A stretch of DNA of 64,000 nt, from NCBI RefSeq assembly GCF_963576675.1, contig NC_088911.1, positions 32,572,256 through 32,636,255 on the forward strand. The letters run 5' to 3'. Both the position numbers and the translations under genes were made by a program. Below the pieces are notes generated by a model. It was not told the DNA's origin. It made no database searches and was given only the letters and a program-made list of their open reading frames with translations. This document shows, one piece after another, positions 1 through 12,000 of this stretch (positions are counted from its first letter, which is position 1; each line of letters opens with the position of its first letter). The DNA is from Euphorbia lathyris (Eukaryota > Streptophyta > Magnoliopsida > Malpighiales > Euphorbiaceae).

Positions 1-91
1 CACGTCTCACAAATAAAAATGGGCGAATAGAAATATGCGGTTACAATGAACACAAGATATTTGAAAGCGAAAGGACAAAGCAATAATATAC

Positions 92-1613
92 CTCTACAGA
101 ACGCTTCTCGATCCCTTCCACAGCAGTAGGGAGCGATACTTGCTCGCGCACACGGGAGGCAGAGGGAAGTCGCCCGAGGACATTGCATATGGAAGATACA
201 ATATCCTTGCAAGAGAAGTTCACGGCCAGGCCGAAAGTCCTAGTCCACCATCCACTAATATCGGGGATTGGCTGCAAGAGCATAAAGAAAAATATCAAGG
301 AGTGGCAGATAGCTCATGAGGAAAAAGCAGCAATACGAGAGGGAGTAGATCAAGATACCTCGTGAATGGGGGTACTGCTCTTTCCTTTAGACGAGGCGGA
401 TATAGGTGCGCCGCCAACAGTAAGGGACACAGAAGTGTTCTTCTTTTTAGAACGAGAGGACTCTGTATCCGCACTTATCTTCCGCTTCCTAGTTAAAGGA
501 AGATCCTCGGAGGCAGAAGCAGGACCTTGTGAAGCGGAAGCCCTAACCGGGGAAGCCGCCCCAATAGAAGGAATCGTCCCTCCAGAAGGATCCGCCCCTA
601 CAACGGAAGCGGTTTCCATCATCCGCTTCTTTCTTCTCGCCAGGGCTTTGGCCTCCCGATCTGCAGCGATTTGAGATAAAGGATCACCCCTGCAAAGGGT
701 TAAAAGAAACCATCAACTTGGAAATAAAAAGTACCTTGCACAAAAACGCGATAAGGAATATAGACAACGCGATCCCCCTCGCGGTATGCAATCGCTACTC
801 GGCTCCTTAGCATATGAAAGGCCTGATCGTATGTCGTTACAAAAGGTGGAGTGCTCTTCAGGAACTTGATAACGGCGGATTCTTCCTGGCTGGGATACCC
901 GAAGTTCAACTCTTTACATTGGGTCGGCTCCAGCAATGAAGGAAGTTCAGGTTTTCCTCATTAAACTTGATAAAAAAAGTAAGATCAATCCCACTCGCGG
1001 ATCTTGTTCAGCTTCTCGTCAAAACCATAGTATCCGCTCTGGCGGATGAAAGTGAAATACCCCGCCGAGCTTTTGAAATGGTGGAGCTTGGAGAAGATCT
1101 TGAGCGAAAAGGGAACCTCCAAACAATCCGCCAAAAATTTGTCCAGAGTCAAATCGGCCCAGCCGTTAGGATGCAGTTGCCCGGGCGCGATTCCATAACC
1201 ACCTAAGACGGAAGCAATCTCATCCGCCAACGGATAAGTGAAGCCGCAGATAATCTGGGCCACGAAAACAGTGAAGTACCCCTTTGGGTAATCGCCTGGC
1301 CCCCTATCCTCTCCAGGAATGATCGTCTCGAGACCTCGGAGCCAGGGATAATGCTCCCGCAAATCATCGATTGTCTCTTGACAAACCAGACTTCCCGACC
1401 TGTCCTTCTTGGGTAACAAACGAGGGGTCGGGACAGGTGGCAGAATCAACTTTTTAGGGTCAAAACCTAAACCCTCGTCGGTTGTATTCGCCAGATGAAG
1501 GAAGTCGGCGGGATGAAAATTACACCCAGGAGAGCTGGTTGAAGCTTCCTCAACCATCTCTTCGACCTCGCGGACATAATCGTCGTCAAACGGCGCGAAA
1601 TCGAGGTCTGACA
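92..1613 (-). pseudogene. Antisense accessory gene of the Tat-like element (putative gypsy-type transposon domain), frameshifted, with apparent introns
   Basis: The frame starts at ATG 1611-1613 (MSDLDFAPFDD) and runs to 985. It contains the stretch LADCLEVPFSLKIFSKLHHF, which matches my memory of the plant 'putative gypsy type transposon' domain (PF04195). The same protein continues in other frames at 936-735, so I infer single-base frameshifts near 985 and 950. GT...AG pairs then suggest an intron at 690-734, an exon at 359-689 (lysine/serine-rich, basic), an intron at 272-358 and an exon at 92-271. The reading phase across the 690-734 intron is not clean. Its function is unknown. In known Tat elements such frames lie antisense between pol and the 3' LTR, as here. 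Confidence 0.6.
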
Positions 1614-1864
1614 TGATCGATAAAAGGAAAACATAAGCAAAAATCCGAACAAGGAGCAAATGTGAAAAGAAAAACTTACATGAAAAAGACAACACAGTGA
1701 AGTGATGGGATTAAGAAGTCAACGCCGGAAAAGAAGTAACGGAATTAAAAGGTCGACGCCAGAGAAAACGAAAGAGGGGAAATACACAAATTCAAAAACT
1801 TTGAAATAATCGGACAAAGACGAAGCGTCCCCTATAAAAAGACCCTAAAAGGGCTCTTGCTAGA

Positions 1865-1880
1865 CCAAGGGGGAGGCATG
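1865..1880 (+). other. Polypurine tract of the Tat-like element
   Basis: The purine run AAGGGGGAGG lies just before the LTR start TGATAACCCG at 1881. It would prime plus-strand DNA synthesis and fixes the element's orientation. Confidence 0.6.
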
Positions 1881-2345
1881 TGATAACCCGCGAAGCCCAA
1901 AACGGGTTATACTCATTTCGCAAGCCCAGCCCATATTAAAGCCCCATGGGCTAAGATTGGACGGGACCCGAATGAAGGAAGCGGGCGCAGCGAGTAAACC
2001 GCCCCTAATTCCTAAACGGAGCGGCAAGACTCCCACTCAGAACCACGTTCGTTGCCATGAAGACCACGAAAGGGACATGGCCTAAAAAGGGGGAACCGCC
2101 CTCAGAACGTGGCCCACTAAGGAGTAACCGCCCTCGGCGGTTACCCAAAAATACCTATAAAAGGCCTTAAGAATAAGGGGGAAGGTACGTTCACATTTTT
2201 TCCCACAGAGCTATTGCTAAATTATAGACTCATTCTTACAAAAACTGACTTGATCGTCGAAGAGTTTTCCCGGAGATCCTGTCTCCGGTTTTGTTTTGCA
2301 GGTAACTCCGGCAAAGAACATCAAAGCGGATCCAGCAAGTTATCA
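1881..2345 (+). repeat. 3' LTR (465 bp) of the Tat-like gypsy element
   Basis: The ends are TGATAAC and GTTATCA, a 7-bp inverted terminal pair in the canonical TG...CA form. A polypurine tract precedes it and the presumed TSD GTAAC follows it. A TATA-like TATAAAAG lies at 2156-2163. The second LTR is outside the window, so the left edge rests on the terminal motif and the polypurine tract. Confidence 0.75.
2156..2163 (+). promoter_or_regulatory. TATA box in the gypsy LTR
   Basis: TATAAAAG lies about 190 bp before the LTR end, a normal place for the U3 promoter of a plant LTR retrotransposon. There is no direct evidence of activity. Confidence 0.45.
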
Positions 2346-2822
2346 GTAACCTATTCCTATCTAACTAGGGTTTAGATACAAGTGATTATATATACCCCCT
2401 ACTACATAGAATTTTGACTAAGTCTATGTACTCCCCTTTGTGAATTTTGATTTTTGCAAAAGAGAGAGAGAAAAGAATTCGACTCCCCTAGTTCGTGGAC
2501 AAGAATTCATACGGCTTCCATCGATCGATTAATTTCATCTATCTCCCTTTTTCTTTGATCTTGTGTTGATTAATTAGAGGCAATCTATTTTGGTTGCATC
2601 TCATACGGTTGATTCTAACTTAATCTTCTTGTGTTTTACTTTGTGCTTGGGAACTCGGATTAGAGTTGTGGGCACTTCATTAACAACGGTAGATTGTTCA
2701 TCGTAAGGTATTTCTTCTTAACCCTCTTTATATGAAATAACGATTAACGGATCCTATGGTTATATGGAAGTAGGCTAAAATTTTTATATTTCCGCTGCTA
2801 CACCTTAGCCTAATTTCCAACA
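2346..2822 (+). repeat. 5' LTR of the plus-strand copia element, 3' portion only
   Basis: It aligns with 11305-11778, the last part of the solo LTR, and ends in the same CCAACA just before a primer-binding site. The first ~1.38 kb of the LTR is not present in the window because the Tat-like element interrupts it. Confidence 0.85.
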
Positions 2823-2823
2823 G

Positions 2824-2836
2824 TGGTATCAGAGTC
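2824..2836 (+). other. Primer-binding site (initiator tRNA-Met)
   Basis: TGGTATCAGAGTC lies 1 nt after the LTR end. TGGTATCAGAGC is the standard plant copia primer site, complementary to the 3' end of initiator tRNA-Met. One late position differs. Confidence 0.85.
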
Positions 2837-4645
2837 ATCGTTAAATCCGTTATTTCATATATGAAAATTTAGAAGTTTTTCAATAGGATTGAATAAATAT
2901 TTATGGTTAGGTTAATTGATAAATAAGTTTTGATTAATTAATCCTAAGGATAAATAAGTTTTAATTAATTATTAATTAAAATTGATTATGCATATGTTCC
3001 TAATTATTTCGGTTGATAATCATTATAACATAATCTATTAGTTTTATAGTTAGGTTAATAAAATCAGTTTTATTAAATCTAAAGATAAAACGGAAACCTA
3101 TTGTAGTTTTTCCTATTTCTGAAAATCGTTTTTAAAATCGTTTTAAAATCTGATATATATATATATTTATATAAAAAAAAATAACGCGACAGCGGGCCGA
3201 GTTGCGCCTCGCGGCGTGACTGGCCGCTGTCGCGCGCGGCTGCTGCCTCACGGCAGCAGCTGCGTGCAGCGCTGGGGCGCCGCTGCCGCAAGGCAGTGGC
3301 GTCCCGCGCAGCGGCCCACTCTCGGGCCCGGTCCGATACCCACTTGATTTTAAATGGTTTAAAATCGTTTTATATTTGAATATATATATATTTCAGAAAT
3401 TGATAGTTTTTCTGTTTTTGATTATCGAATGAAAATTTGTTTACAAGTTTGTTTTACCAATTTGTAAATCAAAATGTTAAATGAATTAAAATCTAAATAA
3501 TTGGAACATACATAATTAAAGTTTTGTATAGTTATATTAACCTAAAAGTTTAATATAAAAGGATACGAAACTATTAGAAGTAAAATTGGATGAAAGTTAA
3601 TTTGATAAGTTAATGTGATTAACATAAATATTACATAAGATAGTTATGTAATCAACCAATTAAATTTATTTAATTGAGTCTATGCATGTTTGGAGTTATG
3701 GACATATTTGGACCCTCTCTTTAGTCTTTTGGTATTTTTGAAATAGGGCCTGCGAGTCCTGCCTATCTACTATCTATTGTAATTTCTCCTCTCATCTAAT
3801 TCCCTTCAATTCAGTTGAAGTTTTCTTTAGTAGTATAGAAATTAATATGTAATTTCAAGGCGTCATGGAGAAGACGGAGGACCTAAAGAGAAATATGTAA
3901 TAGTTAGTATTTCCTTAGGTTTGCCCTTTTATTCCGTCTCTGGCTCGACGGAATAATTTAGATGATATGTCCATAACGCCAATGTATGTGAATGTATGTG
4001 TCTGATGTATGCTAAAGCAAATCAAGACTAAGTTAGATTATGAGACCTAAAATAAAATCCCTCATTAAAAAGTTAAGTAAATAAGCAAGTTATTAAAATC
4101 GGTTGCCCCTCCCTAATATTATAATTCAGCCGGCAGTACTGGGGGCCTTTGGGTTGTTGAGTAAACTCAAGCTCGGGGTCTTATGGTAACACCTGAATTA
4201 TCAAAAATCGTTCTTTCATGAATATGGGGTAATACTTAAATTAGATTATGATAATTGGATGAGTAAACTCATGTTGTCATAAACTAATGGGCAAGATGGT
4301 TGGGATTAATATGAATAGCATATTAGTTACTAATGTGGTTAGTAACCCAATAACCTAGGAATCACATTAGAGATGTGATTGATCATATGAATCTACCTAA
4401 TGAATGAGACTAGCTTGTTGAGTAAACTCAAGGCGAAATCTCAGGAGTTAGGATCCTAGCTCACTAAAGGATTTGTGAAATTCTTCGAATTAATATGGAG
4501 GGCTATTAATTTGGCAAAATAGTGGGAGCAATCTAAAATGAACTAAAAAGCCTATAATTTTAGATTGATATACTTTAAGCAAATGAATGACATACGTTTA
4601 CTCTTTCTCACTCTCAGGTTTAATTAAACGCACACTTTTAAAATC
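2837..4645 (+). other. Non-coding leader of the copia element, with a GC-rich hairpin block
   Basis: About 1.8 kb of AT-rich DNA lies between the primer site and gag, with no usable reading frame. At 3183-3331 there is a sharply GC-rich block (GCG/CGC rich) with self-complementary parts such as GCTGCTGC with GCAGCAGC. It is bordered on both sides by (TA)n tracts at 3155-3172 and 3378-3390. The leader also carries several copies of GAGTAAACTCA (near 4160, 4260 and 4420). A packaging or translation role is possible but not shown. Confidence 0.6.
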
Positions 4646-7600
4646 ATGACTAAAACCAATCTGCAAAACATTCTTACCGATAACAAGTTGAATGGTTCAA
4701 ACTTCACCGACTGGTTTCGTAACCTCAAAATTGTTTTGAAGTTCGATAAGATAGGGTATTACTTGATACATCGATACCCCCTATCCCTGCTGATGATGCT
4801 CCCATTGAGGAAATTGGTGCTTACCAGAAGCATAAGGCTGATGATGATCATGCCGGATGCATCATACTTGCATCAATGACACCGGAATTACAAAGGCAAC
4901 ATGAGGAAATGGATGCCTATTCCATCATCGTACACCTAAAGGAATTGTTTGGGAAACAAACCAGGTGCGAACGCTACGAGATATCCAAGTTGCTGTATCG
5001 TAGTAGGATGCAAGAGGGCACATCTGTCATGACACATTGTGTCAAGATGATTGGCTACATTACCAAACTTTCTAGTATTGGATTTGCGATGGATAACGAA
5101 TTAAGTGTAGACTTAATTCTTCAATCCCTCCCAGAAAGTTATTCACAGTTCATTATGAACTATCAGATGAATGACTTGCAAACCTCTCTTTAAGAGCTTG
5201 CAAATATGCTCAAGTCGGTTGAGCCCAATATAAAGAAAGACAAAGCCATACCTGCTCTTGTCATTGAGGGATCAAAGAAGAGGAAAGGGAATTATCCCAA
5301 TCCTAAATATCCCAAGAAAGGTAAGAAAGTCGTGCCCAACAAAGCAAAGGGAAAGGAAGTGAAGAAGGCCAAAGGAGAGTGCCACTTCTGTGGTAAAGAC
5401 GGGCATTGGAAGAGGAACTACAAGGAGTACCTAGCCTCCCTCAAGAAGGGAAACGGCGGTGCTTCAACATCTGGTATGTTTTATATTGAAATAAATACAG
5501 TTTCACTGTCTAAATCTTGGGTACTTGATACTGGATGTGGATCTCATATTTGTACAAATATGCAGGAGCTAAAACAGACTAAGGAACTAAAGAAAGGAAG
5601 CATAAACTTGCGAGTGGGAAATAGAGCAAGAGTTGCCGCCATCGCAATTGGAGATTATGTTTTATCTTTGCCCTCTGGGCTTGTAATAGAATTAAGGAAT
5701 TGTTTATACGTTCCTGAAATGTCTCGTAACATTATTTCTATTAGCCGTCTTGTTGACGACGGTTTTCATATTTCAATAAAGAACAATAGTTGCAATTTTT
5801 ATAAAGATTCGATCTTTTATTTTTCAGGAATATCACAAAATGGGATTTATGTGTTGGATGACAAAACTCCTGTTTTTGCAATTGATACCAAAAGACATAA
5901 GATAGATAATTCAACTTACTTGTGGCATTGTTGTTTAGGCCATATAAACAAGAGACGCATACTAAAGCTACATTCAGATGGGCTTATAGATCCAATCGAT
6001 CATGAATCATTGGAAACATGCGAGTCATGTTTAAAAGGTAAAATGACAAAGACACCCTTTAGCAATAAAGGTGAGCGTGTATCAGACACTCTAGGACTTA
6101 TTCATTCAGATGTATGCGGTCCTATGTCAGTCCAAGCAAGAGGTGGATTCAGATACTTCATAAGCTTCATAGATGACCATACCCGATATGGTTATGTCTA
6201 CTTGATGAAGCACAAATCAGAAGCTTTTGAGAAATTCAAATGCTTCAAGAATGAAGTGGAAAATCAATTAGAAAGGAAAATAAAGACGCTTCGATCTGAT
6301 CGAGGTGGCGAATATCTTTCAGATCATTTTCTAAATTATCTAACTGAATGTGGGATATGCTCACAATGGACACCTCCCTATACACCACAACACAATGGTG
6401 TATCCGAGAGGAGAAACCGTACCCTACTAGATATGGTACGATCCATGATGAGCGTGGCCTTACTTCCAAAGACGTTCTGGGGCTATGCCTTAGAGACTGC
6501 CCTCTTCACCCTAAATCGAGTACCAACTAAATCCGCTAGTTCCACACCATATGAATTGTTCGTTGGTAGGAAACCCGTGTTCTCATTCATGAGAGTATGG
6601 GGTTGTTCAGCGTTTGTCAAACGCATTGCGTCCGACAAACTAGATTCTAAATCTGATAAATGTTTCTTCATTGGATACCCTAAGGAAACTATGGGATATT
6701 ACTTCTATCATCCAGATGATCAGAAAGTAATCGTATCCAAGCATGCAACCTTCTTAGAGAAAGAGTTTCTCGAAGAAACACAAAAGGGAAGCATGATTGA
6801 ACTTGACGAAGTTCAAGAAGAAGAGACACCAACTGAAACGACAGAGGCGGTTGAGGTACCCGAAGGAGTCCCATTAGATGAGACTCCAGTGCCACTTATT
6901 CGTAGATCACAAAGAGTTCGTGAACTCCCAGTTAGATATGGTTTTCTAGTGGGAGATGATAATGAGGTTCCCGTGTTAGACGATGAACCCGAAAACTACG
7001 AAGAGGCTCTTACTAGTCCAGTTTCTAAAGCATGGCTTGAGGCCATGGATTCTGAAATGGATTCCATGTATACTAACCAAGTGTGGACTTTGGTTGATCC
7101 ACCCGAAGGGATAATACCCATTGGGTGCAGGTGGATCTTCAAAAAGAAGACAGACATGGATGGAAAGGTTAGCACCTACAAAGCTAGGTTAGTAGCGAAA
7201 GGATATCGTCAGAAGTAAGGAATTGATTATGACGAAACTTTCTCTCCTGTGGCTATGTCCAAATCAATCAGAATCATGCTTGCAATTGCCGCTCACTACG
7301 ATTATGAGATTTAGCAAATGGATGTGAAAACAGCTTTCCTAAACGGAAACCTGCTTGAGGATGTATATATGATGCAGCCTGAAGGTTTCATATCGAAGGA
7401 TGCAAATAAAGTTTGCAAACTTCAGAGATCCATTTATGGACTCAAGCAAGCATCTAAAAGCTGGAATAAGCGTTTTGACGAAACCATAAAACAATTTGGT
7501 TTCGAACAAAATTGCGAAGAAGCTTGCATTTACAAGAAAGCAAGTGGGAGCTCTATAGTATTTCTCATACTATATGTGGACGATATATTATTAATGGGAA

Positions 7601-8193
7601 ATGACATTGCTCTACTACAGTCAGTGAAAGTATGGTTATCTGGTAACTTCTCAATGAAAGACCTTGGTGAAGCAGCCTATATACTTGGTATAAAGATCTA
7701 CAGAGATAGATCACGTAGACTGCTTGGTCTCTCACAGGCTACATACATTGAAAAGGTGCTAAATCGATTTAGCATGCTTGAATCGAAACGAGGTAACTTA
7801 CCCATGCTACATGGAGTAAAGTTAAACAATCATCAATGTCCTAAAACCGATGATGATAAAAGACGCATGGCTGTAGTCCCGTACGCCAGCGCAATCGGTT
7901 CGATTATGTATGCTATGTTATGCACTAGACCGGACGTAGCGTTCGCGTTATTAGTAACGAGTCGTTACCAAGGTAATCCGGGAGACGAGCATTGGATTGC
8001 TGTCAAGAACATTCTTAAGTACTTGAGAAGAACTAAAGATATGTTCCTAGTGTACGGAGAAGGTGATCTGAAAATAGAAGGATTTTCAGATGCAAGTCAT
8101 CTCACAGATGAGAATGATTTTAAATCCCAATCAGGATACCTGTTTATCTTGAATGGGGGCGCGGTCAGTTGGAAGAGTTCCATGCAGGTTTAG
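4646..8193 (+). pseudogene. Copia gag-pol pseudogene
   Basis: Gag begins at 4646 and changes frame near 4765-4876. One frame then runs to the end with in-frame stops at 5191 (TAA), 7216 (TAA) and 7315 (TAG). Visible parts are a zinc knuckle near 5380-5420 with C, C and H present but tyrosine where the last cysteine belongs; protease DTG at about 5527; integrase H..H..C..C near 5930-6030 and its catalytic core near 6100-6400; reverse transcriptase with YVDD near 7573; and RNase H from about 8080. RNase H is cut off just after WKSS. The three stops fit single C-to-T or G-to-A changes in CAA, CAG or TGG codons. The polyprotein cannot be made as one product. Confidence 0.92.
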
Positions 8194-8204
8194 ATACACC
8201 GCCT

Positions 8205-9088
8205 GCTGAGTGCTCGTATTTTCTTGTTACACTTTTTGATCAGTGTATAGAGATCACTCATGGCATTGATCATTTCATTTATGAGAAAGGGTAGAGACAT
8301 TACCTCAGTTGTATGTTCCTCATGATCAGATCCATCAGAGAGGTCAGCTTGCTCAGAGAGATAGTGGTCAGTAGATTCGTCAGCCATGAAACAGATATTA
8401 GCTGACTTGGTGGCATCAGCTTCTGACGAGGTTGACTCATCACTATCACTCTATGTGGCCACCATTGCCTTTCTACTTCCCTTCTTGTCTTTCTTCAAGG
8501 TAGGACAGCTTGATTTGATGTGCCCAGCTTGATGGCATTCAAAACAAGTAACGGGCTTTGAGCTGTGCTTCTTGTGTTTGCTGTCGCTAGACTCAGCTTT
8601 GTATTTATCGCTTCTTTTGAATGGCCTTTTGCTGTACTTGTCATTTTTCTTAAACAGCTTCTTCATCTTCCTGGTGAACATGGCCATCTCCTCATCATCT
8701 GACGAGTCAGCTTCAGTTGAGTCAGCTTTCATGATAAGAGATTTTTGCTTCTTGTCCTCAGTTTTTTCTTTAGCCTCAAAATTTTTCATGGAGATCTCAT
8801 GGGTCAGCAGAGATCCGATGAGCTCATCATACTTGTACATGGTCAGGTCCTGAGCTTCTTCAACAACTATCTTCTTTGCTTGCCAGCTCTTGGGAAGACT
8901 TTTTAGAATCTTCTTCACTTGTTCTTCTTCAGTGAAGTTCTTGCCGAGTCTTTTAAGCTCATTGATAATGTTGGTGAATCTTGCATTCATCTCCGAGATG
9001 TCTTCATTATCATTCATCTCAAACCGCTCATACAGCCGCATATGTTGATTTACTTTGGACTCTTTAACCTTGCTGGTTCCTTCATAGG
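8205..9088 (-). pseudogene. Gag C-terminal half of the SIRE-like copia element
   Basis: The frame starts at the insertion boundary 9088 and contains the copia gag motif around LPKSWQAKK and a complete CCHC zinc knuckle (CFECHQAGHIKSSC) near 8508-8550. A TAG at 8451-8453 interrupts it. The same frame continues as an acidic serine-rich stretch to about 8205, after which the sequence no longer resembles copia. The N-terminal half lies 11 kb away at 20128-20508. Removing the 9089-20127 insertion and one ATAGG copy joins the two halves in frame. Confidence 0.88.
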
Positions 9089-12000
9089 TGTTGAGCGATT
9101 TCCGCAAGTGCACGATATACGCTTGTAGTAATAAAAGATATCGATCCCACAGGGAACGTTTTTTAACAAAAACTTATTTTGAATTGGTTAAATTTACTTT
9201 TAAGGTTTATAATATGGAAAATCGTTTAATCGGATTTGGTTTTGAAATTGCTAGAATAAGAATTGGATTAGAGTATAACAAATGTTAGAAATCACTTCTG
9301 ATTTAGGGATAAATTTACAAAACAGAAACGTTTAGTTCTTTAGAAAAGTAAACAAATGTATTCGTTTGCATTAAGCAAAGAAAACAACTTTAAACTTTGT
9401 ATAAATTATAACAATGAAATAAACATCGATTCCTCTAATTTTAGGGCTTTGAACTGCAGTCAATCCTCCTACGGTCAGGTTAGATCGCTACCTTAACCAA
9501 ATTGATACTCTACTGATGATATCAATTTTCCTAAGTGTTCAACAAAGTTTCCTTGTAAAGATTTTGAATTCAACTACGTTTTAATGAAAACACCAGAACT
9601 CACTTCAGATCATTTACCAAAGTGCTAAATAAAAATCTATGGAATAGAATGAACTTTATTAGATGAAATATGAATTTGATACAAGTTTACAGAGAACAAG
9701 AAGCATGGAAACTTTCGACGGATTGTAAGTGAACGGGTTTTCAATCCTTTCCTTGGGTTTCGTTAGAGTTTGTCAGGCTCAGGGGCGGATCCTCTACTAA
9801 ATCTTCTCGATGTAACTTCGTAATAGAGATACGGTCGGCTACTACCAAAATGTAAACTAATATGAACAAATCTAAACGCTACTGTGTTTGTAATTATTTA
9901 ATAAACAATGTGTGTACACTGTTGGGGTTTGGTGTCCTATAGACAATTGTTCTAGGATACAAACTTAATGTAAATGAATTGTTCTTTATATCATTTGTTT
10001 TAATGAGATATATGTTTTATAACTATATAAAGGCAATCCCTTTTAAGCACTAAATAAAGTCTAATAAAAGGAAATCCGTAAGTTTGTTTAAAGTGATTAT
10101 AAAGTGTTCATACAAGCATGAAGTGAGACAAAACTTTATAATAAACTAATAAACTTAAAACCACCCCAAGTCAAGTGATATGTTTAGGATTGATATATCA
10201 CTGTTGAGACTTGTATGTAACAATGTCTTCTGTCCGACAGAAAGCTGATCTCACGAGCTTCATATATATAGATATCTGGACAGTTACACAGATCCGATGA
10301 AACGTTGTTCATTAGGATTGGGGATCCGATTTGAGATAACAGGATGGGTAGATTCATCCTTGTCACATGTTCATCTCATTGGTATTAATAGGTATAACTA
10401 ATCCTCAGACTCAAAGGAATGTTAATTGGTCATCCTGAATTACTGAATGTGAGACTTTGATCCTGCGGTCCCACGATCCTTAACAGAGATGACTCTGGGG
10501 TGTGAACTGCAAAGGTTGGGTGTCACAGGAGGTAATTTCAGGGTAGTTATACATTGGATTGAGCATTTATCACTCCCGATTAATGGGAGATACGTCCATG
10601 GATCACTTGTGGAAGACTCGACTCTAAATCCTTGCAAAGTGATAGCTTAAAACTTGAAATGCGGATTTCACTTAACCTATCTATTTGAGTTGACTCGGCC
10701 TGTACAAGAAAAACGAACGTCTCGCTATATGTGACTTGACATCATCCATAGTCATAAGATTCAGTTCAAGGATGTAGTTGATAAAGGATCGAATTATACT
10801 GTAACTAATACAGAAAGGTTAACGACGGAATCAACCTGTCTTCTTAACGGACTCTGGGGGAATGATTACAGACTTGCCAATAACATACTCAGTACATCAT
10901 TCCGTTATGCAAAGATTAAATATAATTCTTGAAGAAATTAATTTAATAGTTGCATACGGCCAGAAGTAGTAAGAACCTAATGGATCACACATAAGACTTG
11001 GAACCAAAAGAGAGATGGATGTTATTAATTGATGGAAGCCCAATTGAGCCCAGTAAGGCCCATTTAATTAAAGGGGGCCGAAATTTATATATAATTAGTA
11101 ATTAATTATTTTGATTTTATTAATCCTAATTTGATTAGGAATATGAATTAAATTAATTAAGAGATAATTAAGTTAGGAGTTTTAATTAGATTAATATACT
11201 CCTATTATTATCCAATAAGGTTGTTTATTATTATCCTAGATATATTAGATATATAGTGAGATAATAATTAGGAATTCTATTCCGAATAGAATTCCTATTA
11301 AGTAACATATTCCTATCTAACTAGGGTTTAGATACAAGTGATTATATATACCCCATACTACATAGAATTTCGACTAAGCCTATATACTCGCCTTTGTGAA
11401 TTTCGATTTTTGCAAGAGAGAGAGAGAAAAGAATTCGACTCCCCTAGTTCGTGGACAAGAATTCATACGGCTTCCATCGATCGATTAATTTCATCTATCT
11501 CCCTTTTTCTTTGATCTTGTGTTGATTAATTAGAGGCAATCTATTTTGGTTGCATCTCATACGGTTGATTCTAACTTAATCTTCTTGTGTTTTACTTTGT
11601 GCTTGGGAACTCGGATTAGAGTTGTGGGCACTTCATTAACAACGGTAGATTGTTCATCGTAAGGTATTTCTTCTTAACCCTCTTTATATGAAATAACGAT
11701 TAACAGATCCTATGGTTAGATGGAAGTAGGCTAAAATTTTTATATTTCCGCTGCTACACCTTAGCCTAATTTCCAACATACACCATATTGCTTTTTACAG
11801 AATCGAACTTCTAATCTCTGACTCATTTCTGAGTCAGAGTTTCTGCATAACTCATGCACTAATCTTAAAATCTAACTCTCTCATTATTTTTCAACTCTCA
11901 ATCAACTCTTTATTTATAGATGTTGAAGGGTCGTGATTGAAGTATCGTGTCCGTTGTGAAGGGTCGTATCTGCTGCGAAGAGACGTTTCTATCCACCCGA

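Larger units (their letters stand above)
1..2345 (+). mobile_element. 3' end of a Ty3/gypsy LTR retrotransposon (Tat-like), 5' part outside the window
   Basis: The segment ends in an LTR (1881-2345) preceded by a polypurine tract at 1865-1878, so the element reads on the plus strand. The region before the LTR holds an antisense gene-like frame (92-1613) of the kind known between pol and the 3' LTR in the plant Tat lineage. The LTR is followed by GTAAC (2346-2350). The undamaged copy of the host LTR at 11305-11320 reads AAGTAACATATTCC, so the element landed inside the 5' LTR of the copia element at 2346-8190 and GTAAC is the likely 5-bp TSD. Gag and pol are not in the window. The lineage is inferred from layout, not from pol. 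Confidence 0.72.
2346..8190 (+). mobile_element. Ty1/copia retrotransposon, truncated at both ends
   Basis: In order: the last 477 bp of the 5' LTR, a primer site for initiator tRNA-Met, a long leader, gag, protease, integrase, reverse transcriptase and part of RNase H. The left part of the LTR is displaced by the inserted Tat-like element. The right end stops inside RNase H at about 8185-8190, where a minus-strand copia element begins, so the 3' LTR is missing. The solo LTR at 9920-11778 is the same family (about 97% alike over the shared 475 bp by eye), giving a full LTR length of about 1.86 kb. Long LTRs and the gag type recall the Angela/Tork group, but this is not certain. Confidence 0.88.

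Noticed and set aside
8572..8853. Plus-strand 93-aa frame
   Set aside because: Antisense shadow of the minus-strand copia gag.
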